This document shows positions 1-8,814 of a stretch of 64,000 nt of DNA, piece by piece. The notes beneath the pieces were generated by a model that was given only the letters and a program-made list of their open reading frames with translations, did not search any database and was not told the DNA's origin. Within the stretch, counting starts at the first letter, position 1; each line of letters opens with the position of its first letter. The stretch comes from a virus: IMG/VR virus record IMGVR_UViG_3300044733_003944, positions 20,102 to 84,101 of that record; one strand, given 5' to 3'. A program made the translations under genes and the position numbers.

Positions 1-156
1 TGTTCAGTATTAGAACTTAATGAAGTAACGGTAAATAAAAAAGAAATTGTAAAGGTTGTAGATTTTATGGGAAGAGAAACAACTACTATGTTTAATCAAC
101 CAATGATCTATGTTTATAGTGATGGATCAAAAGAGATAAGGTATATTAACGAGTAA
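1..156 (+). CDS. C-terminal fragment of an upstream protein
   Basis: An open frame enters from the left edge and ends at TAA 154-156, giving about 51 residues ending in VYSDGSKEIRYINE. The stretch 'KEIVKVVDFMGRET...IYVYSDGS' resembles short C-terminal tails of Bacteroidota secreted proteins, where a KxIKxVDxLGRE segment is followed by a YxYDDGS strand. That resemblance is from memory, so function is not assigned. The start lies outside the window. A strong hairpin follows, so this is the last gene of its operon. Confidence 0.6.
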   Translation, partial: CSVLELNEVTVNKKEIVKVVDFMGRETTTMFNQPMIYVYSDGSKEIRYINE

Positions 157-180
157 TAATATAATTCATTCACTCACTAC

Positions 181-212
181 AAAAGGGAGACTCCATACGG
201 GTCTCCTTTTTT
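181..212 (+). terminator. Rho-independent terminator
   Basis: GGAGAC and GTCTCC arms are followed by a run of T, immediately after the partial gene ending at 156. Confidence 0.75.
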
Positions 213-971
213 CATTCATTCATGTATTATATTATTACATTTCTATATAGGATATGTCCCACTAATTACCACATATATTAAACAGTAATGTAATCCCCCC
301 ACTAAATGAAAGACCCCCATTTATAAGTGACACAATTAAAGAAGACGTTATGGTGATCAGTTTATTGGTGATTTCACAAATGGGGAACAAAGTTCCCCCA
401 CTTATTACCACCAACTTTAGTAGATCAAAGAGTAATCCTAGATGAGGTGTTCACTACAGATTAATGTTCAGTGGCACTCCACTGGCGTGTCGGTCTACGA
501 TGCTGAACACAGGGAAATAATGAACAGTTAAGTAGATTATTTACAAGTCTAAATAATGTGTCTATTATTAGGGGGTCGAATGTTAAGTTGGATCTAAGTA
601 AAACACTAAAGTGGTCGTTGAAGTTATATATAATATACCATTCTAACGTCCTAAAGGACTGTCCACGCTTCTTGTTCTTTAACTATACTTTTTTAGCTGG
701 AAAATATAAGTAGTTAAAAAAGTGGTCCTGTAGGGGTCAAGAGAGGGGATTTTTTCACTCTCAGTATAGCAACAGGACCAATAATGGTGGTAGAAAGTGG
801 TAATGAATTGTGGGAGTTTGTGGTATAAAAGTGGGTGAGGGGATTGTGTTGTGAAGCGAGCAAGACTGACTTTTTGTCATTTCCAAATTTTTTAACATAA
901 AGTTATTAACAAAAATCCCCTCTGTTGATAACTTAATGAGTATTTATAATATAAAATATTATTAAAAAGTT
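213..971. other. Non-coding region with possible RNA structure upstream of HNH gene
   Basis: No convincing ORF was found in about 760 bp. Two long-range hairpins are visible: GTTCAG 466-471 with CTGAAC 503-508, and GGTCCTGT 724-731 with ACAGGACC 772-779. The segment TCGGTCTACGA near 490-500 recurs as TCGGTCTATGA near 2492-2502 in the second HNH-associated gap, and AAAGTTATTAACAAA occurs in both gaps just before the HNH genes. Possible RNA or degraded mobile DNA; nothing more can be assigned. Confidence 0.4.
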
Positions 972-1592
972 ATGGATAAAATATGCACCATATGTGAGTT
1001 AAATAAAAATATTGACGAATTTCTCAAGTGTGATCCTTGTAAAGATGGTTATAGAAATCAATGTAAAGATTGTATCAAAAATAGGAACATTAAATGGAGA
1101 GAGGAAAACCCCGAATACCATAGAGATTGGGTCTCAAACAATAAGGAGAAAGACACACTCAGAAAAAAAATTCATTATGAATTAAATAGGGAAAAATACA
1201 TACAAAATAGTAATGACTATAGAAAGAATAATAAAGATAGAGTAAATAAGGTTGTGTCTGATTACAGGAAAAAAAGATTCACTGAGGATGAGGTTTTTAA
1301 ATTAACATTTACTGTGCGAAGTAGAATACGTAATTTTTTAAAATTATCGGGGGGGATTAAAAAAGACACAACATTTGATTTAATTGGGTGTTCCCCAACA
1401 GAATTAGTAAAACATATTGAGGATAAGTTTACAGATGGGATGACATGGGATAATCATGGTGAATGGCATATCGATCATATAATACCTTTATCTTCCGCTA
1501 AAAATTACGATGAACTTAAAAAACTATCACACTACACTAATCTACAACCATTATGGGCTAAAGATAATTTAACTAAGAGTAATAAACTATGA
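972..1592 (+). CDS. HNH endonuclease with N-terminal zinc ribbon
   Basis: 206 aa. The N terminus has a Cys4 pattern (CTIC near residue 5 and CKDC near residue 33) typical of a zinc-binding treble-clef or ribbon. The C-terminal 55 residues carry the nuclease motif 'GEWHIDHIIPLS', with the DH pair of the HNH core and a conserved NLQPLWAKDN tail. This architecture is common in phage free-standing homing-type HNH nucleases that nick DNA. It is clearly paralogous to the protein at 2880-3503 over the last 60 residues. Its stop overlaps the next start (ATGA). Confidence 0.85.
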   Translation: MDKICTICELNKNIDEFLKCDPCKDGYRNQCKDCIKNRNIKWREENPEYHRDWVSNNKEKDTLRKKIHYELNREKYIQNSNDYRKNNKDRVNKVVSDYRKKRFTEDEVFKLTFTVRSRIRNFLKLSGGIKKDTTFDLIGCSPTELVKHIEDKFTDGMTWDNHGEWHIDHIIPLSSAKNYDELKKLSHYTNLQPLWAKDNLTKSNKL

Positions 1593-1897
1593 TACAACTA
1601 ATAGACAAATTCGAAACAACTGTAAGTGAAAATAATGGTTCCATAATGGTCAATTATAGATATGACACTCTGTCACTCGACTCAGAGTCTCGGTCTGTGA
1701 CGGGAACTTGTGAATATAGAATAATTGAGGTCAATAACAGGTTTCAACAAAAAGCATGGTTACTTATCAACACAGACATGGCAGACGTTATTGAATTCAT
1801 TCATTCCAATTCCCCATTAAGTGATGACGATTTAATGACGGTTAATAAACTTATAAGAGATCACTCACTTCTTAGGGTTCAAGATCTTCATCGGTAA
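1589..1897 (+). CDS. Hypothetical protein, translationally coupled to HNH
   Basis: 102 aa, starting on the ATGA overlap with the HNH gene. No recognised domain. Mixed alpha/beta composition, no signal peptide or membrane segment. The coupling suggests co-expression with the nuclease. Its 3' end overlaps the small minus-strand gene at 1872-2036. Confidence 0.6.
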   Translation: MIQLIDKFETTVSENNGSIMVNYRYDTLSLDSESRSVTGTCEYRIIEVNNRFQQKAWLLINTDMADVIEFIHSNSPLSDDDLMTVNKLIRDHSLLRVQDLHR

Positions 1898-2036
1898 CAA
1901 TATGTTTTTTCAACCATAGCGAAACCTTTGAGTTGGGGAACTTGGAAACCATAACAATGGAAAAGATCATTCCAATAAAAAGGGGGACAAAAAAGATGGA
2001 GACAACAATCCCCAAGTAATATAGAATATCAATCAT
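1872..2036 (-). CDS. Small membrane protein (54 aa)
   Basis: An ATG at 2036 (minus strand) opens a 54-residue frame. It has one long hydrophobic segment (residues about 5-30, ILYYLGIVVSIFFVPLFIG) followed by a basic, then acidic tail (LKKHIVTDEDLEP). Too short for usual ORF cut-offs, but the membrane helix plus a charged cytoplasmic tail is typical of small phage membrane proteins. The convergent overlap of 26 nt with the previous gene is unusual and lowers confidence. Confidence 0.45.
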   Translation of the reverse strand: MIDILYYLGIVVSIFFVPLFIGMIFSIVMVSKFPNSKVSLWLKKHIVTDEDLEP

Positions 2037-2879
2037 AATAATATAAATATACGAATATTATTTCACACCATCAAATTAAATATTGGGGGATCAATAATAA
2101 TATATTAGTGCAGATTGGAGTCTACACTCCAAGAGGTGTTTCTCCCCCAGCCCGAATATGTGATCATCACCTTCAATACAAAGATAGAAATTTATTTTGA
2201 CATAAACAAATAAACCATTGATCTTTTTTAAAAGAATAATATATTTATAATAAGAATCTTATTTTCCCCACAGTTGGGAATTAGTTAATCAATGATCCAA
2301 GTGACATGTAAAGATTAAGATGAGGTTTAAAACAAATAAGACATACGAACTTCTAACGAGGGGTTCTTTAATCTAATCTCTTTCTAATAGGTGGGGAATT
2401 TTTTTATGCTTGTATGTTTCTAAACTATAAGGCAGGATGGAGTCTACTCGGTCCCCCTCGTTAATGAAGGTTACAATACTCAACTGACGTATCGGTCTAT
2501 GACACAAAGGTAGTGAAAAAAAATGAGATGATCAAATAACGGATCACTTAATTGTCAATTAAAGTTATTAACAAACCACTCCCTCCCTTCTTCTTTGGCA
2601 TGGGCCCCTACCTTATTATATACCCCCTCCCCCCTACCGTATTCCCCCCATAAGTGACATTCTGTCAGGGGAAAGGGGGGTTCAATCCCCTCTATAAAGT
2701 ATTCGTAAAAAAATTTCTGGAAAAAAATTGATATTTTTCCCTATGTCTTATTAAGGGTGGAGGTTTTCTAAAACACGACCCCCCTTTTTGAAAAAAGGTC
2801 ATATATACTAAAAAAAATTTTTAGAATTTTATGGGAAAAATTGACCCCTATTTATGTTATATCTATATATTTAAGTTAT
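2037..2879. other. Non-coding region upstream of second HNH gene
   Basis: About 840 bp without a credible gene. It is rich in homopolymer C/G and T tracts and short inverted motifs, and it shares the TCGGTCTAyGA and AAAGTTATTAACAAA segments with the gap before the first HNH gene. May be a relic of the same mobile unit or a structured RNA. No group I intron core could be assigned by eye. Confidence 0.35.
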
Positions 2880-3503
2880 ATGGAAAATAGAAAATGTGTT
2901 GATTGTAAAGAGTCTAAACTTAAATGTGATTTCTATGTTAAGAATATAAAGTCGGGGACATTACAGAGTTATTGTAAAATGTGTTCAAACATACGAAGAA
3001 GAAAAAGAGATAAAATATTTAGATCTAAAAACCTACATAAAAGAACACCAAATAAAATAGAGTGTTTAACGACTTGTAGTTGTTGTGGTGAAAGAAAAAT
3101 TACAACTGAAAACTTCCGTATTCAAACAAACGGGATTAATTATGAAAAGGTTTGTAAGTCCTGTAAAAATGTTAAAAGAAAAGAAAGAATGGATAATGAC
3201 CCAATCTTTAAATTCAAAATTCGTCTTAGAAAAACAATAAAGGAATCCGTAAAAAGAAGGGGTTATACAAAAAAATCAAAAACCTATGATATATTGGGAA
3301 TTGATTTTATGGGTTTCAGAGCTCACATTGAGAATTTATTCTTGGAGGGGATGACTTGGGATAATCACGGGGAATGGCACTATGATCACATTATTCCATT
3401 GTCAACTGCCACCACTTATGAGGAGGTCATTAAATTAAATCATTATACTAACTTCCAACCCCTATGGGCTGAAGATAATCTAAAGAAAGGATCTAAATTT
3501 TAA
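2880..3503 (+). CDS. HNH endonuclease with zinc-binding cysteines
   Basis: 207 aa from ATG 2880; a longer frame opens at 2841 but adds a hydrophobic non-conserved extension, while the start at 2880 aligns with the Cys motif (CVDC) at the N terminus. Several CxxC pairs (CVDC, CKMC, CSCC, CKSC) suggest two zinc ribbons. The C terminus has 'GEWHYDHIIPLS' and NFQPLWAEDN, nearly the same as the protein at 972-1592, so the two are paralogues. Probably a mobile homing-type nuclease. Confidence 0.85.
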   Translation: MENRKCVDCKESKLKCDFYVKNIKSGTLQSYCKMCSNIRRRKRDKIFRSKNLHKRTPNKIECLTTCSCCGERKITTENFRIQTNGINYEKVCKSCKNVKRKERMDNDPIFKFKIRLRKTIKESVKRRGYTKKSKTYDILGIDFMGFRAHIENLFLEGMTWDNHGEWHYDHIIPLSTATTYEEVIKLNHYTNFQPLWAEDNLKKGSKF

Positions 3504-3505
3504 TT

Positions 3506-3538
3506 CTCCCTCCTTTTAAAGAGGGGGGGTTTTATTTT
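3506..3538 (+). terminator. Rho-independent terminator
   Basis: A CCTCC-rich arm pairs with GAGGGGGGG around an AAAA/TTTT loop, followed by T-rich sequence after the second HNH gene. Confidence 0.6.
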
Positions 3539-3568
3539 ATCATATATTTATTACTAAAGAATTTTATT

Positions 3569-4060
3569 ATGAAAAAAATTGTATCTATTACTGAATCACA
3601 ACTAACCAATATAATTAAACAAGTTCTCAAAGAAAATGAAACAAAAGATAGTTTAATTGATATGATCAAAGAAGATGGGTGGAAAGAATCATCCGGAATG
3701 GTTGGGGGTTCAGATAACTTAAAAAAATTGTCTGGTATTGATACCCCAATGAAATACCTTAGTTTATTCAACGACTTAAATAGTATGACCGATGAATTAA
3801 GACCTACTTGGAAAATGTTTTTTTATCATGAAAATAAACCAACTATGATGTTAATTTCAAATAAAGAAGAAAACAAGGTCTATATGAATATCGGGTTTAT
3901 GGATCAATTTTTAAGGGCCTTTAATTTAGATCTTAATGAATCTAGAGAATATATTAAAGATTGGTTGTTAAACTCTTATGATTATGACGTAGATACTTCA
4001 AATATTATTATGAGAAGAGGTTACCCATTTAATAATTTTAGAAGTGAGAGTATGACATAA
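3569..4060 (+). CDS. Leader-bearing phage protein (class A leader)
   Basis: 163 aa. The N terminus 'SITESQLTNIIKQVLKE' is a class A leader: basic MKK start, ESxL, then an amphipathic helix ending in L-K-E. The rest has no recognised domain and looks like a small soluble alpha/beta protein. A TATTTATT element at 3545-3552 precedes the start. By analogy with T4 internal proteins, the leader may target the protein to the prohead and be cut after LKE; this is inference. Confidence 0.7.
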   Translation: MKKIVSITESQLTNIIKQVLKENETKDSLIDMIKEDGWKESSGMVGGSDNLKKLSGIDTPMKYLSLFNDLNSMTDELRPTWKMFFYHENKPTMMLISNKEENKVYMNIGFMDQFLRAFNLDLNESREYIKDWLLNSYDYDVDTSNIIMRRGYPFNNFRSESMT

Positions 4061-4109
4061 TAATATTTTTTTATTTAACTAATAATTTTTAATCCAAAAT
4101 AAATTATAT

Positions 4110-4138
4110 CCCCCATCTCTCAACAGTTGGGGTTTTTT
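4110..4138 (+). terminator. Rho-independent terminator
   Basis: CCCCA 4111-4115 pairs with TGGGG 4128-4132 and is followed by six T. Confidence 0.75.
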
Positions 4139-4161
4139 ATTTTCCATTATATTTATCTAAT

Positions 4162-4581
4162 ATGAAAATCATTATAACTGAAGATCAATACGGACAATTA
4201 ACTAACCTCGTTAAACGAGTGATTCGTGAAAATGACTCTATGTTAGAAAAAAACAAAAAGTTTTTAAAAAACAAGTTGGGTATTGATTTTACAAATGTCA
4301 TTCAACAAATAACCTCAACTTATGATATTCCAATGGAATTTGCTGGATATATTTCACCTGGATTGATTAATCGTTATTTAAACAAATATGGACCTATGTA
4401 TCTTTTTGAACTTGACGGGAAAAAATATCTTTATTTAGATGTGGGGGATCATGAGAAGTTTATTGATGAGAATGGAAATATATATATTGAAAATGAAATA
4501 CCCGAACAACTTGGAATCGCAATAATGGGTTTAAGATTCTCAGATATTATTGATCTGTATTTTAAAGAAGAGGATTTCTAA
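4162..4581 (+). CDS. Leader-bearing phage protein
   Basis: 139 aa. Starts MKIIITEDQYGQL and continues LTNLVKRVIREND, combining the 'MKIIITEDQY' type start with the class A helix and an I-R-E end near residue 23. The body is unrecognised, acidic and soluble, with no membrane segment. TATTTATC at 4150-4157 lies just upstream. Candidate packaged protein of unknown function. Confidence 0.7.
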   Translation: MKIIITEDQYGQLTNLVKRVIRENDSMLEKNKKFLKNKLGIDFTNVIQQITSTYDIPMEFAGYISPGLINRYLNKYGPMYLFELDGKKYLYLDVGDHEKFIDENGNIYIENEIPEQLGIAIMGLRFSDIIDLYFKEEDF

Positions 4582-4684
4582 AACAAGACCCCCCTTTTTA
4601 AAAAGAACTGAAATCTTAAAAAAAAAATTTTGAAAAAATTTCCCTTAATTTGATTAGTGGATTTATTTAAATTACATTTTTATT

Positions 4685-5269
4685 ATGAATCACAACTTGA
4701 ATTTTGAAATGAAACTTAGAGATGAGTATGCTACTCATGTGATGAGTCATACCTATAGTTCTTATTCTGAGTTTAAATTAATACAGGAGGAAGAAAAACT
4801 TAGATACCTTATCCATAGAAAATATCTTAAGTTGTTGGGTAAGTTTATTGAATCTACTTACCCTGGTTTGAAGTTTGATGTTTTTATTAGACACCGAGAT
4901 CCAAAGATTAAAAATCCTCAGTGGTATGGTCAAACCTATATGGAACTTAGAATCTATGATATAATTTCTTTACCCTCTTATGCTCCACAAACATTTTCTC
5001 AAGTGTATAAAACCCCACATTATAATGGGTATATCGGAGGTGAGGAAATATATAATGAAATTGAGAATTTTATTTCTGAACTAAATAAACATATTTTAAT
5101 CACTTTTAGACCTCTTATTTCCCCACATACACCCATTCATAATATTGATATGTTTGATCCTAAACCATTTGAATGTTGGGGGGAATATTTTGCTCGTGAA
5201 TACCATAGAGCCGCAATATCTTCTAGTTACCAAGACAATTGGATCCATCCTGATAGATTTGGTTTGTAG
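4685..5269 (+). CDS. Conserved-looking hypothetical protein
   Basis: 194 aa with many aromatic and His residues (for example 'IRHRDPKIKNPQWYGQ' and ECWGEYFAREYH). No domain recognised, no leader of the classes seen in neighbours, no signal peptide. Lies between two leader genes in the same direction. Upstream sequence is TTATTTAAA rather than the full TATTTATA element. Confidence 0.6.
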   Translation: MNHNLNFEMKLRDEYATHVMSHTYSSYSEFKLIQEEEKLRYLIHRKYLKLLGKFIESTYPGLKFDVFIRHRDPKIKNPQWYGQTYMELRIYDIISLPSYAPQTFSQVYKTPHYNGYIGGEEIYNEIENFISELNKHILITFRPLISPHTPIHNIDMFDPKPFECWGEYFAREYHRAAISSSYQDNWIHPDRFGL

Positions 5270-5284
5270 TAGTATTTATAGAGT

Positions 5285-5734
5285 ATGAAAATAATCATCT
5301 CTAAAGATCAGTATAGAAGAGTTCTTTTAAAATTCCTTGATAGTTTTATTAAAGGTTTCGATGTGGATCCTTACGAAGAAGAAAGTTCGTATAGAAATGT
5401 TAAAACTTCTGATGGAGATGACTTTGCAACTCTTTGGCATGATGAGCCAATTACTAAGGGGTGTAAAAGAGAATTATCATTAGATAACCAATTTACTAAT
5501 GATTTTGAAAGTTTTATTCCCATTAATAGAAAAAAAGTTTTTTCAGAAGTAGTTCTTGAATATTTCACATCAAAAACGGGTATCAAATGTGATTGTGTTG
5601 AGTTTAGTTATTTTACAGGAAAATATAAAGAATTAGAAAGGTATGATGATGATTCAGATGAGGTAATCTCCTATACTGATAAAGAATTCGATCACTACCA
5701 TTATAAAAAACCTAAAAGATCTAAAAAACGATAA
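5285..5734 (+). CDS. Phage protein with MKIIISKDQY leader
   Basis: 149 aa. The N terminus MKIIISKDQYRRVLLKFL matches the leader start of the 4162 gene, but without an obvious [ILV]xE end. The body is acidic in the middle and ends in a very basic tail (KKPKRSKKR). TATTTATA at 5273-5280 is 4 nt from the ATG. Function unknown. Confidence 0.6.
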   Translation: MKIIISKDQYRRVLLKFLDSFIKGFDVDPYEEESSYRNVKTSDGDDFATLWHDEPITKGCKRELSLDNQFTNDFESFIPINRKKVFSEVVLEYFTSKTGIKCDCVEFSYFTGKYKELERYDDDSDEVISYTDKEFDHYHYKKPKRSKKR

Positions 5735-5770
5735 TTCTTCCTTTTAAATGGGGGCCATATACCGCGGATC

Positions 5771-5792
5771 CCGACTTCGTCGGTTTTTTTTT
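5771..5792 (+). terminator. Rho-independent terminator (first of tandem pair)
   Basis: CCGAC-TTC-GTCGG followed by nine T. Confidence 0.85.
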
Positions 5793-5800
5793 ACCGACCG

Positions 5801-5820
5801 AACCCTTCGGGTTTTATTTT
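5801..5820 (+). terminator. Second hairpin of tandem terminator
   Basis: AACCC-TTC-GGGTT followed by TTATTTTG, directly after the first hairpin. Confidence 0.6.
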
Positions 5821-5896
5821 GTCTTATATAATGTCTTACTTAATAGATCACTTAAAAAAAGGGTCGGTTTTTATTTGTTGATATATTTAAAATTGT

Positions 5897-6031
5897 ATGT
5901 CAAAAATAATAAACAAACCAAAAATAAGGGAATTCTATTCTTCGGGGATCTCAGAAGATACACTTAAGTTTAAGAAATTCAAAAAAGTTATTAAACCCTC
6001 CGATAAGAAAAATGAGACAACCACAAAATAA
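5897..6031 (+). CDS. Small basic protein (44 aa)
   Basis: ATG 5897 to TAA 6031; basic, Lys-rich and Ser/Thr-rich (for example KFKKFKKVIKPSDKK). It has its own TATTTAAA element at 5884-5891 and fills the gap before the next leader gene. No homology recognised. May be a DNA-binding or internal peptide; this is only a guess from charge. Confidence 0.45.
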   Translation: MSKIINKPKIREFYSSGISEDTLKFKKFKKVIKPSDKKNETTTK

Positions 6032-6052
6032 ACCTTTTTTTTCTTTTGACTA

Positions 6053-6060
6053 TATTTATA
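6053..6060 (+). promoter_or_regulatory. TATTTATA element (putative phage late promoter)
   Basis: Perfect TATTTATA 13 nt before the ATG at 6074, one of about 35 copies in the window placed just before gene starts and oriented with the gene. Confidence 0.6.
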
Positions 6061-6073
6061 ATTAAAGTTCATT

Positions 6074-6760
6074 ATGAAAAAAATCGTTAGATTGAGTGAG
6101 TCAGATTTAACAAGAGTAGTTAGACGTGTAATAAACGAAGGGTTTTCAGATATCGATTGGACAAACATTTGGTTAAAATTAAGAAGACTTTCTGAAAGTT
6201 TTCATTATCCTAATGATGACGGAATCATTTTTTCTTATGGGGGACTAGATTTTGAAATTTCAAAAGATGGGGATAGTTTGCATCTTATGGAATTTTATAG
6301 AAACCCAAGAGAGTGGGACTCAAAATATAGAGATGGAGAAGAAGTTTTGGAAAATTATTTTAATAAAATAAAAAAATTTGTTGACGAGTTTAATGATAAA
6401 TATGATTTCCCTTTTGAACTTATGTTTGAAATGGGACCACGATTTGAAATGATATTCTATTGTAATTTTGAAAATAATCTATATGAGTCAAATATTACGT
6501 CGTCCGTTATTTCGATTTTAAACGAAGATCGTAGTAAAACAATTACAAAACCTAGTGGATTTGATAACTATAATAAAAAATGTAAAAATAAAACCAAAGG
6601 GATTTTTGACATTGTTTTAAATAAGGTTAGATTTTCATGTATGACAAGTGAGGATAATACAAACTCATTTAATTCACGTGAATCAAATCCTTTTACGGGA
6701 AAAACCAGAGGAAATTATAATGTTAATGGAAATAATATTACATTATCAACCACCTTATAA
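6074..6760 (+). CDS. Leader-bearing phage protein (class A)
   Basis: 228 aa. A textbook class A leader, 'RLSESDLTRVVRRVINE', ends in I-N-E at residue 22. The body is soluble with a central alpha/beta region and a Ser/Asn-rich C terminus (SFNSRESNPFTGKTRGNYNV). No known domain. Adjacent leader genes downstream suggest a cluster of co-packaged proteins. Confidence 0.7.
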   Translation: MKKIVRLSESDLTRVVRRVINEGFSDIDWTNIWLKLRRLSESFHYPNDDGIIFSYGGLDFEISKDGDSLHLMEFYRNPREWDSKYRDGEEVLENYFNKIKKFVDEFNDKYDFPFELMFEMGPRFEMIFYCNFENNLYESNITSSVISILNEDRSKTITKPSGFDNYNKKCKNKTKGIFDIVLNKVRFSCMTSEDNTNSFNSRESNPFTGKTRGNYNVNGNNITLSTTL

Positions 6761-6792
6761 TTTATAATAATATTTATAATTAAACAATTAGT

Positions 6793-7461
6793 ATGAAACA
6801 TTTATTAAACGATTTATCTAACGAAGAAAAAAATAGAATTAGAGAACAATACGAAGGTAGTCTGTTAGTGAATACCTCAAGATTTAAAAAACTTTTGGAA
6901 TCTCACCTTGGTAATGTTAAACCATTACTAACCGAAAATCCAACAGGTGACACTGGAAATCAAGAAGTCGTTGGTGGAGGAGGTCAAGGCTCACCACAGG
7001 ATGTATATTCTGTAACCGCAAGAATCCAAAATCAGTGTAGACCCGAGGCAGTAACTGCCTATAAATCCGAAGCACAACAAGCACCTCAATTTGCAACAAC
7101 AAACAAAGCAGGTCTTCCAGTTAAAATTGATGAAAAAACAATTGAGTTTACAAAAAAATTATATGATGGTATGACATATAAAGGAAATATAAAATATAGA
7201 TATAATTGTGTAGATTTGGATAATTCAGCTACCGCAGTTGGGTTGAATGTTAATGCCGCCAAACCTAATGAATTTACCGCAGTTCCTGCTTGGGTTGGAA
7301 ATTATAAAACTTCGGTTATAACTCAGGCAAATCCTAAGGGATTTTTAAGATCTTTTTGCGCATATGCTCTTACTGATATACCAACAATAAATAATGTGAA
7401 TAAAAAGTTAGAATATTGTTGTAAGGATGGATCTGGAGCTCAATCAAGTGTTCCTTGTTAA
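6793..7461 (+). CDS. Leader-bearing protein (class B), Cys-containing C-terminal domain
   Basis: 222 aa. The leader 'MKHLLNDLSNEEKNRIREQY' is followed by a second helix, 'RFKKLLESHLGNVKPLLTEN', ending L-T-E near residue 53. After a Gly-rich linker comes a domain with paired cysteines (QNQCRPEAV, YNCVD, SFCAYA, YCCKDGS, VPC) that could form disulfides. TATTTATA at 6771-6778. The L-T-E site would release the Cys-rich domain if a gp21-like protease acts here. Confidence 0.7.
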   Translation: MKHLLNDLSNEEKNRIREQYEGSLLVNTSRFKKLLESHLGNVKPLLTENPTGDTGNQEVVGGGGQGSPQDVYSVTARIQNQCRPEAVTAYKSEAQQAPQFATTNKAGLPVKIDEKTIEFTKKLYDGMTYKGNIKYRYNCVDLDNSATAVGLNVNAAKPNEFTAVPAWVGNYKTSVITQANPKGFLRSFCAYALTDIPTINNVNKKLEYCCKDGSGAQSSVPC

Positions 7462-7490
7462 AAAAATATTGTGAATTAAAAAATAATAAC

Positions 7491-7841
7491 ATGTATCTCA
7501 ACAAAAGAAAAACACAAAACATACAAAAATCTAATCTTATCTTAGAACAGAGATATTTGAAGGAACAAGCCCCGCCGCCACCTGCACCTCCTGCCGCTCC
7601 GGCACCTGCCGCTCCAGCGGATTCACCTACCACACCATCTAGTAGTTCAACAAGAACTCCAATTAAACCTATGGTAAAAGCATCAGGACCAAAATCAATT
7701 AAAGGTAATGATGGTAAAGTTATTGAATGGGAAAAACAGACTGAAGATCAGAAAAAAAATGTTGCAACTAAATGTGGTCACAAATCCGTGGACGAATATG
7801 AAAAGTCTGAATGGAAATGTGCGGTCCAAGAGGTTAAATAA
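7491..7841 (+). CDS. Leader-bearing protein (class D) with Ala/Pro linker
   Basis: 116 aa from ATG 7491; an upstream in-frame ATG at 7455 overlaps the previous gene and is less likely because the leader motif 'NIQKSNLILEQRYLKEQ' begins right after 7491. The same motif (IQEANLMLENRRLVE) occurs in the 46095 gene. It is followed by a Pro/Ala-rich linker (residues 27-50) and a small C-terminal domain with two Cys. Candidate packaged protein. Confidence 0.65.
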   Translation: MYLNKRKTQNIQKSNLILEQRYLKEQAPPPPAPPAAPAPAAPADSPTTPSSSSTRTPIKPMVKASGPKSIKGNDGKVIEWEKQTEDQKKNVATKCGHKSVDEYEKSEWKCAVQEVK

Positions 7842-7898
7842 TTTTTTCATTATTTAAAGAATTTTACATTTATAAAACTATTTATAAAAAAAAGTTTT

Positions 7899-8807
7899 AT
7901 GAAAAAGAATTTATTTGTATTATCGGAAAATGAAAAAAATCGGATTTTAAACATGCACAAATCCGCAACTAAACAAAATTATGTTTTTGAACAAGCCGCA
8001 CCGGTTGTAGATCCCAATAAACCAAATGTAGATGCTGTTACAGGAAACCAAGGAACTCCTGTTGTAGGAGCGGTTACACCTCAATCCTCAGTGTCTAATA
8101 TCCCAACACAAACAGCACCAGCGGCAGGAGCGACTCCAGCGGCAGGAGCGACCCCAGCGGCAGGAGCAACACCCGATAAAAAAACAATAATGTTACATGA
8201 TCTTGATTATGATTATAAAAAAGAAGGTGACAAATACTTCTTTAAAATTAAGGCGGACGCTGTATCACCAAATTTACAAAAACTTTTCAAACAGGGTAAG
8301 TTCAAAGATTTTACAGAGGCTAAACCAGGAACTAAATCATTTGACGCCATCAGCAAACTTAATTGGGCTAAAGGAGATAAACTTGATGTAAAACCGGCGT
8401 CCTCAATGAAAGTATCGTCACCTAGTTTAACCGCATCTCCACAAGGAGGTGCTGCACCCGCAGCCGGATCAAACTCAACAACATTACAAGACCCTGTTGG
8501 AGAAGCAAAAAAACTTATGCCAAATATTAGTTCATTAGATCCTGCGAAACAAAAAGAAGTTGCCACATGGTCAAAATCACCGGCAGGAGAGTATATTCTA
8601 AAACTTCCGCCAGATCAGAGAGAAAAGGCTTTAGATAATTTAGAAAAGAAAAGTGGTGATCAAACAACAAAGGCATTAAAATCAGATATTAGAACCGCAC
8701 TTGGAATGGCTGCCGACACGGCATTTCAAAGATTAGGTCAAGGAATAAAAGGAGCGGTTGCTGGATTCAAAGCAGGAGCTCAAGGACAACAACCACCAAC
8801 AGCCTAA
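7899..8807 (+). CDS. Leader-bearing protein (class B) with PAAGAT repeats
   Basis: 302 aa. The leader 'VLSENEKNRILNMHKSAT' continues to QNYVFEQ, with V-F-E near residue 32. It then has an Ala/Pro/Thr linker with three PAAGAT units (encoded around 8121-8170), a central globular segment, and a C-terminal Lys/Ala-rich helical region. TATTTATA at 7879-7886. No enzyme motif. Extended linkers of this type are typical of virion or ejected proteins. Confidence 0.7.
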   Translation: MKKNLFVLSENEKNRILNMHKSATKQNYVFEQAAPVVDPNKPNVDAVTGNQGTPVVGAVTPQSSVSNIPTQTAPAAGATPAAGATPAAGATPDKKTIMLHDLDYDYKKEGDKYFFKIKADAVSPNLQKLFKQGKFKDFTEAKPGTKSFDAISKLNWAKGDKLDVKPASSMKVSSPSLTASPQGGAAPAAGSNSTTLQDPVGEAKKLMPNISSLDPAKQKEVATWSKSPAGEYILKLPPDQREKALDNLEKKSGDQTTKALKSDIRTALGMAADTAFQRLGQGIKGAVAGFKAGAQGQQPPTA

Positions 8808-8814
8808 TTAGGGT

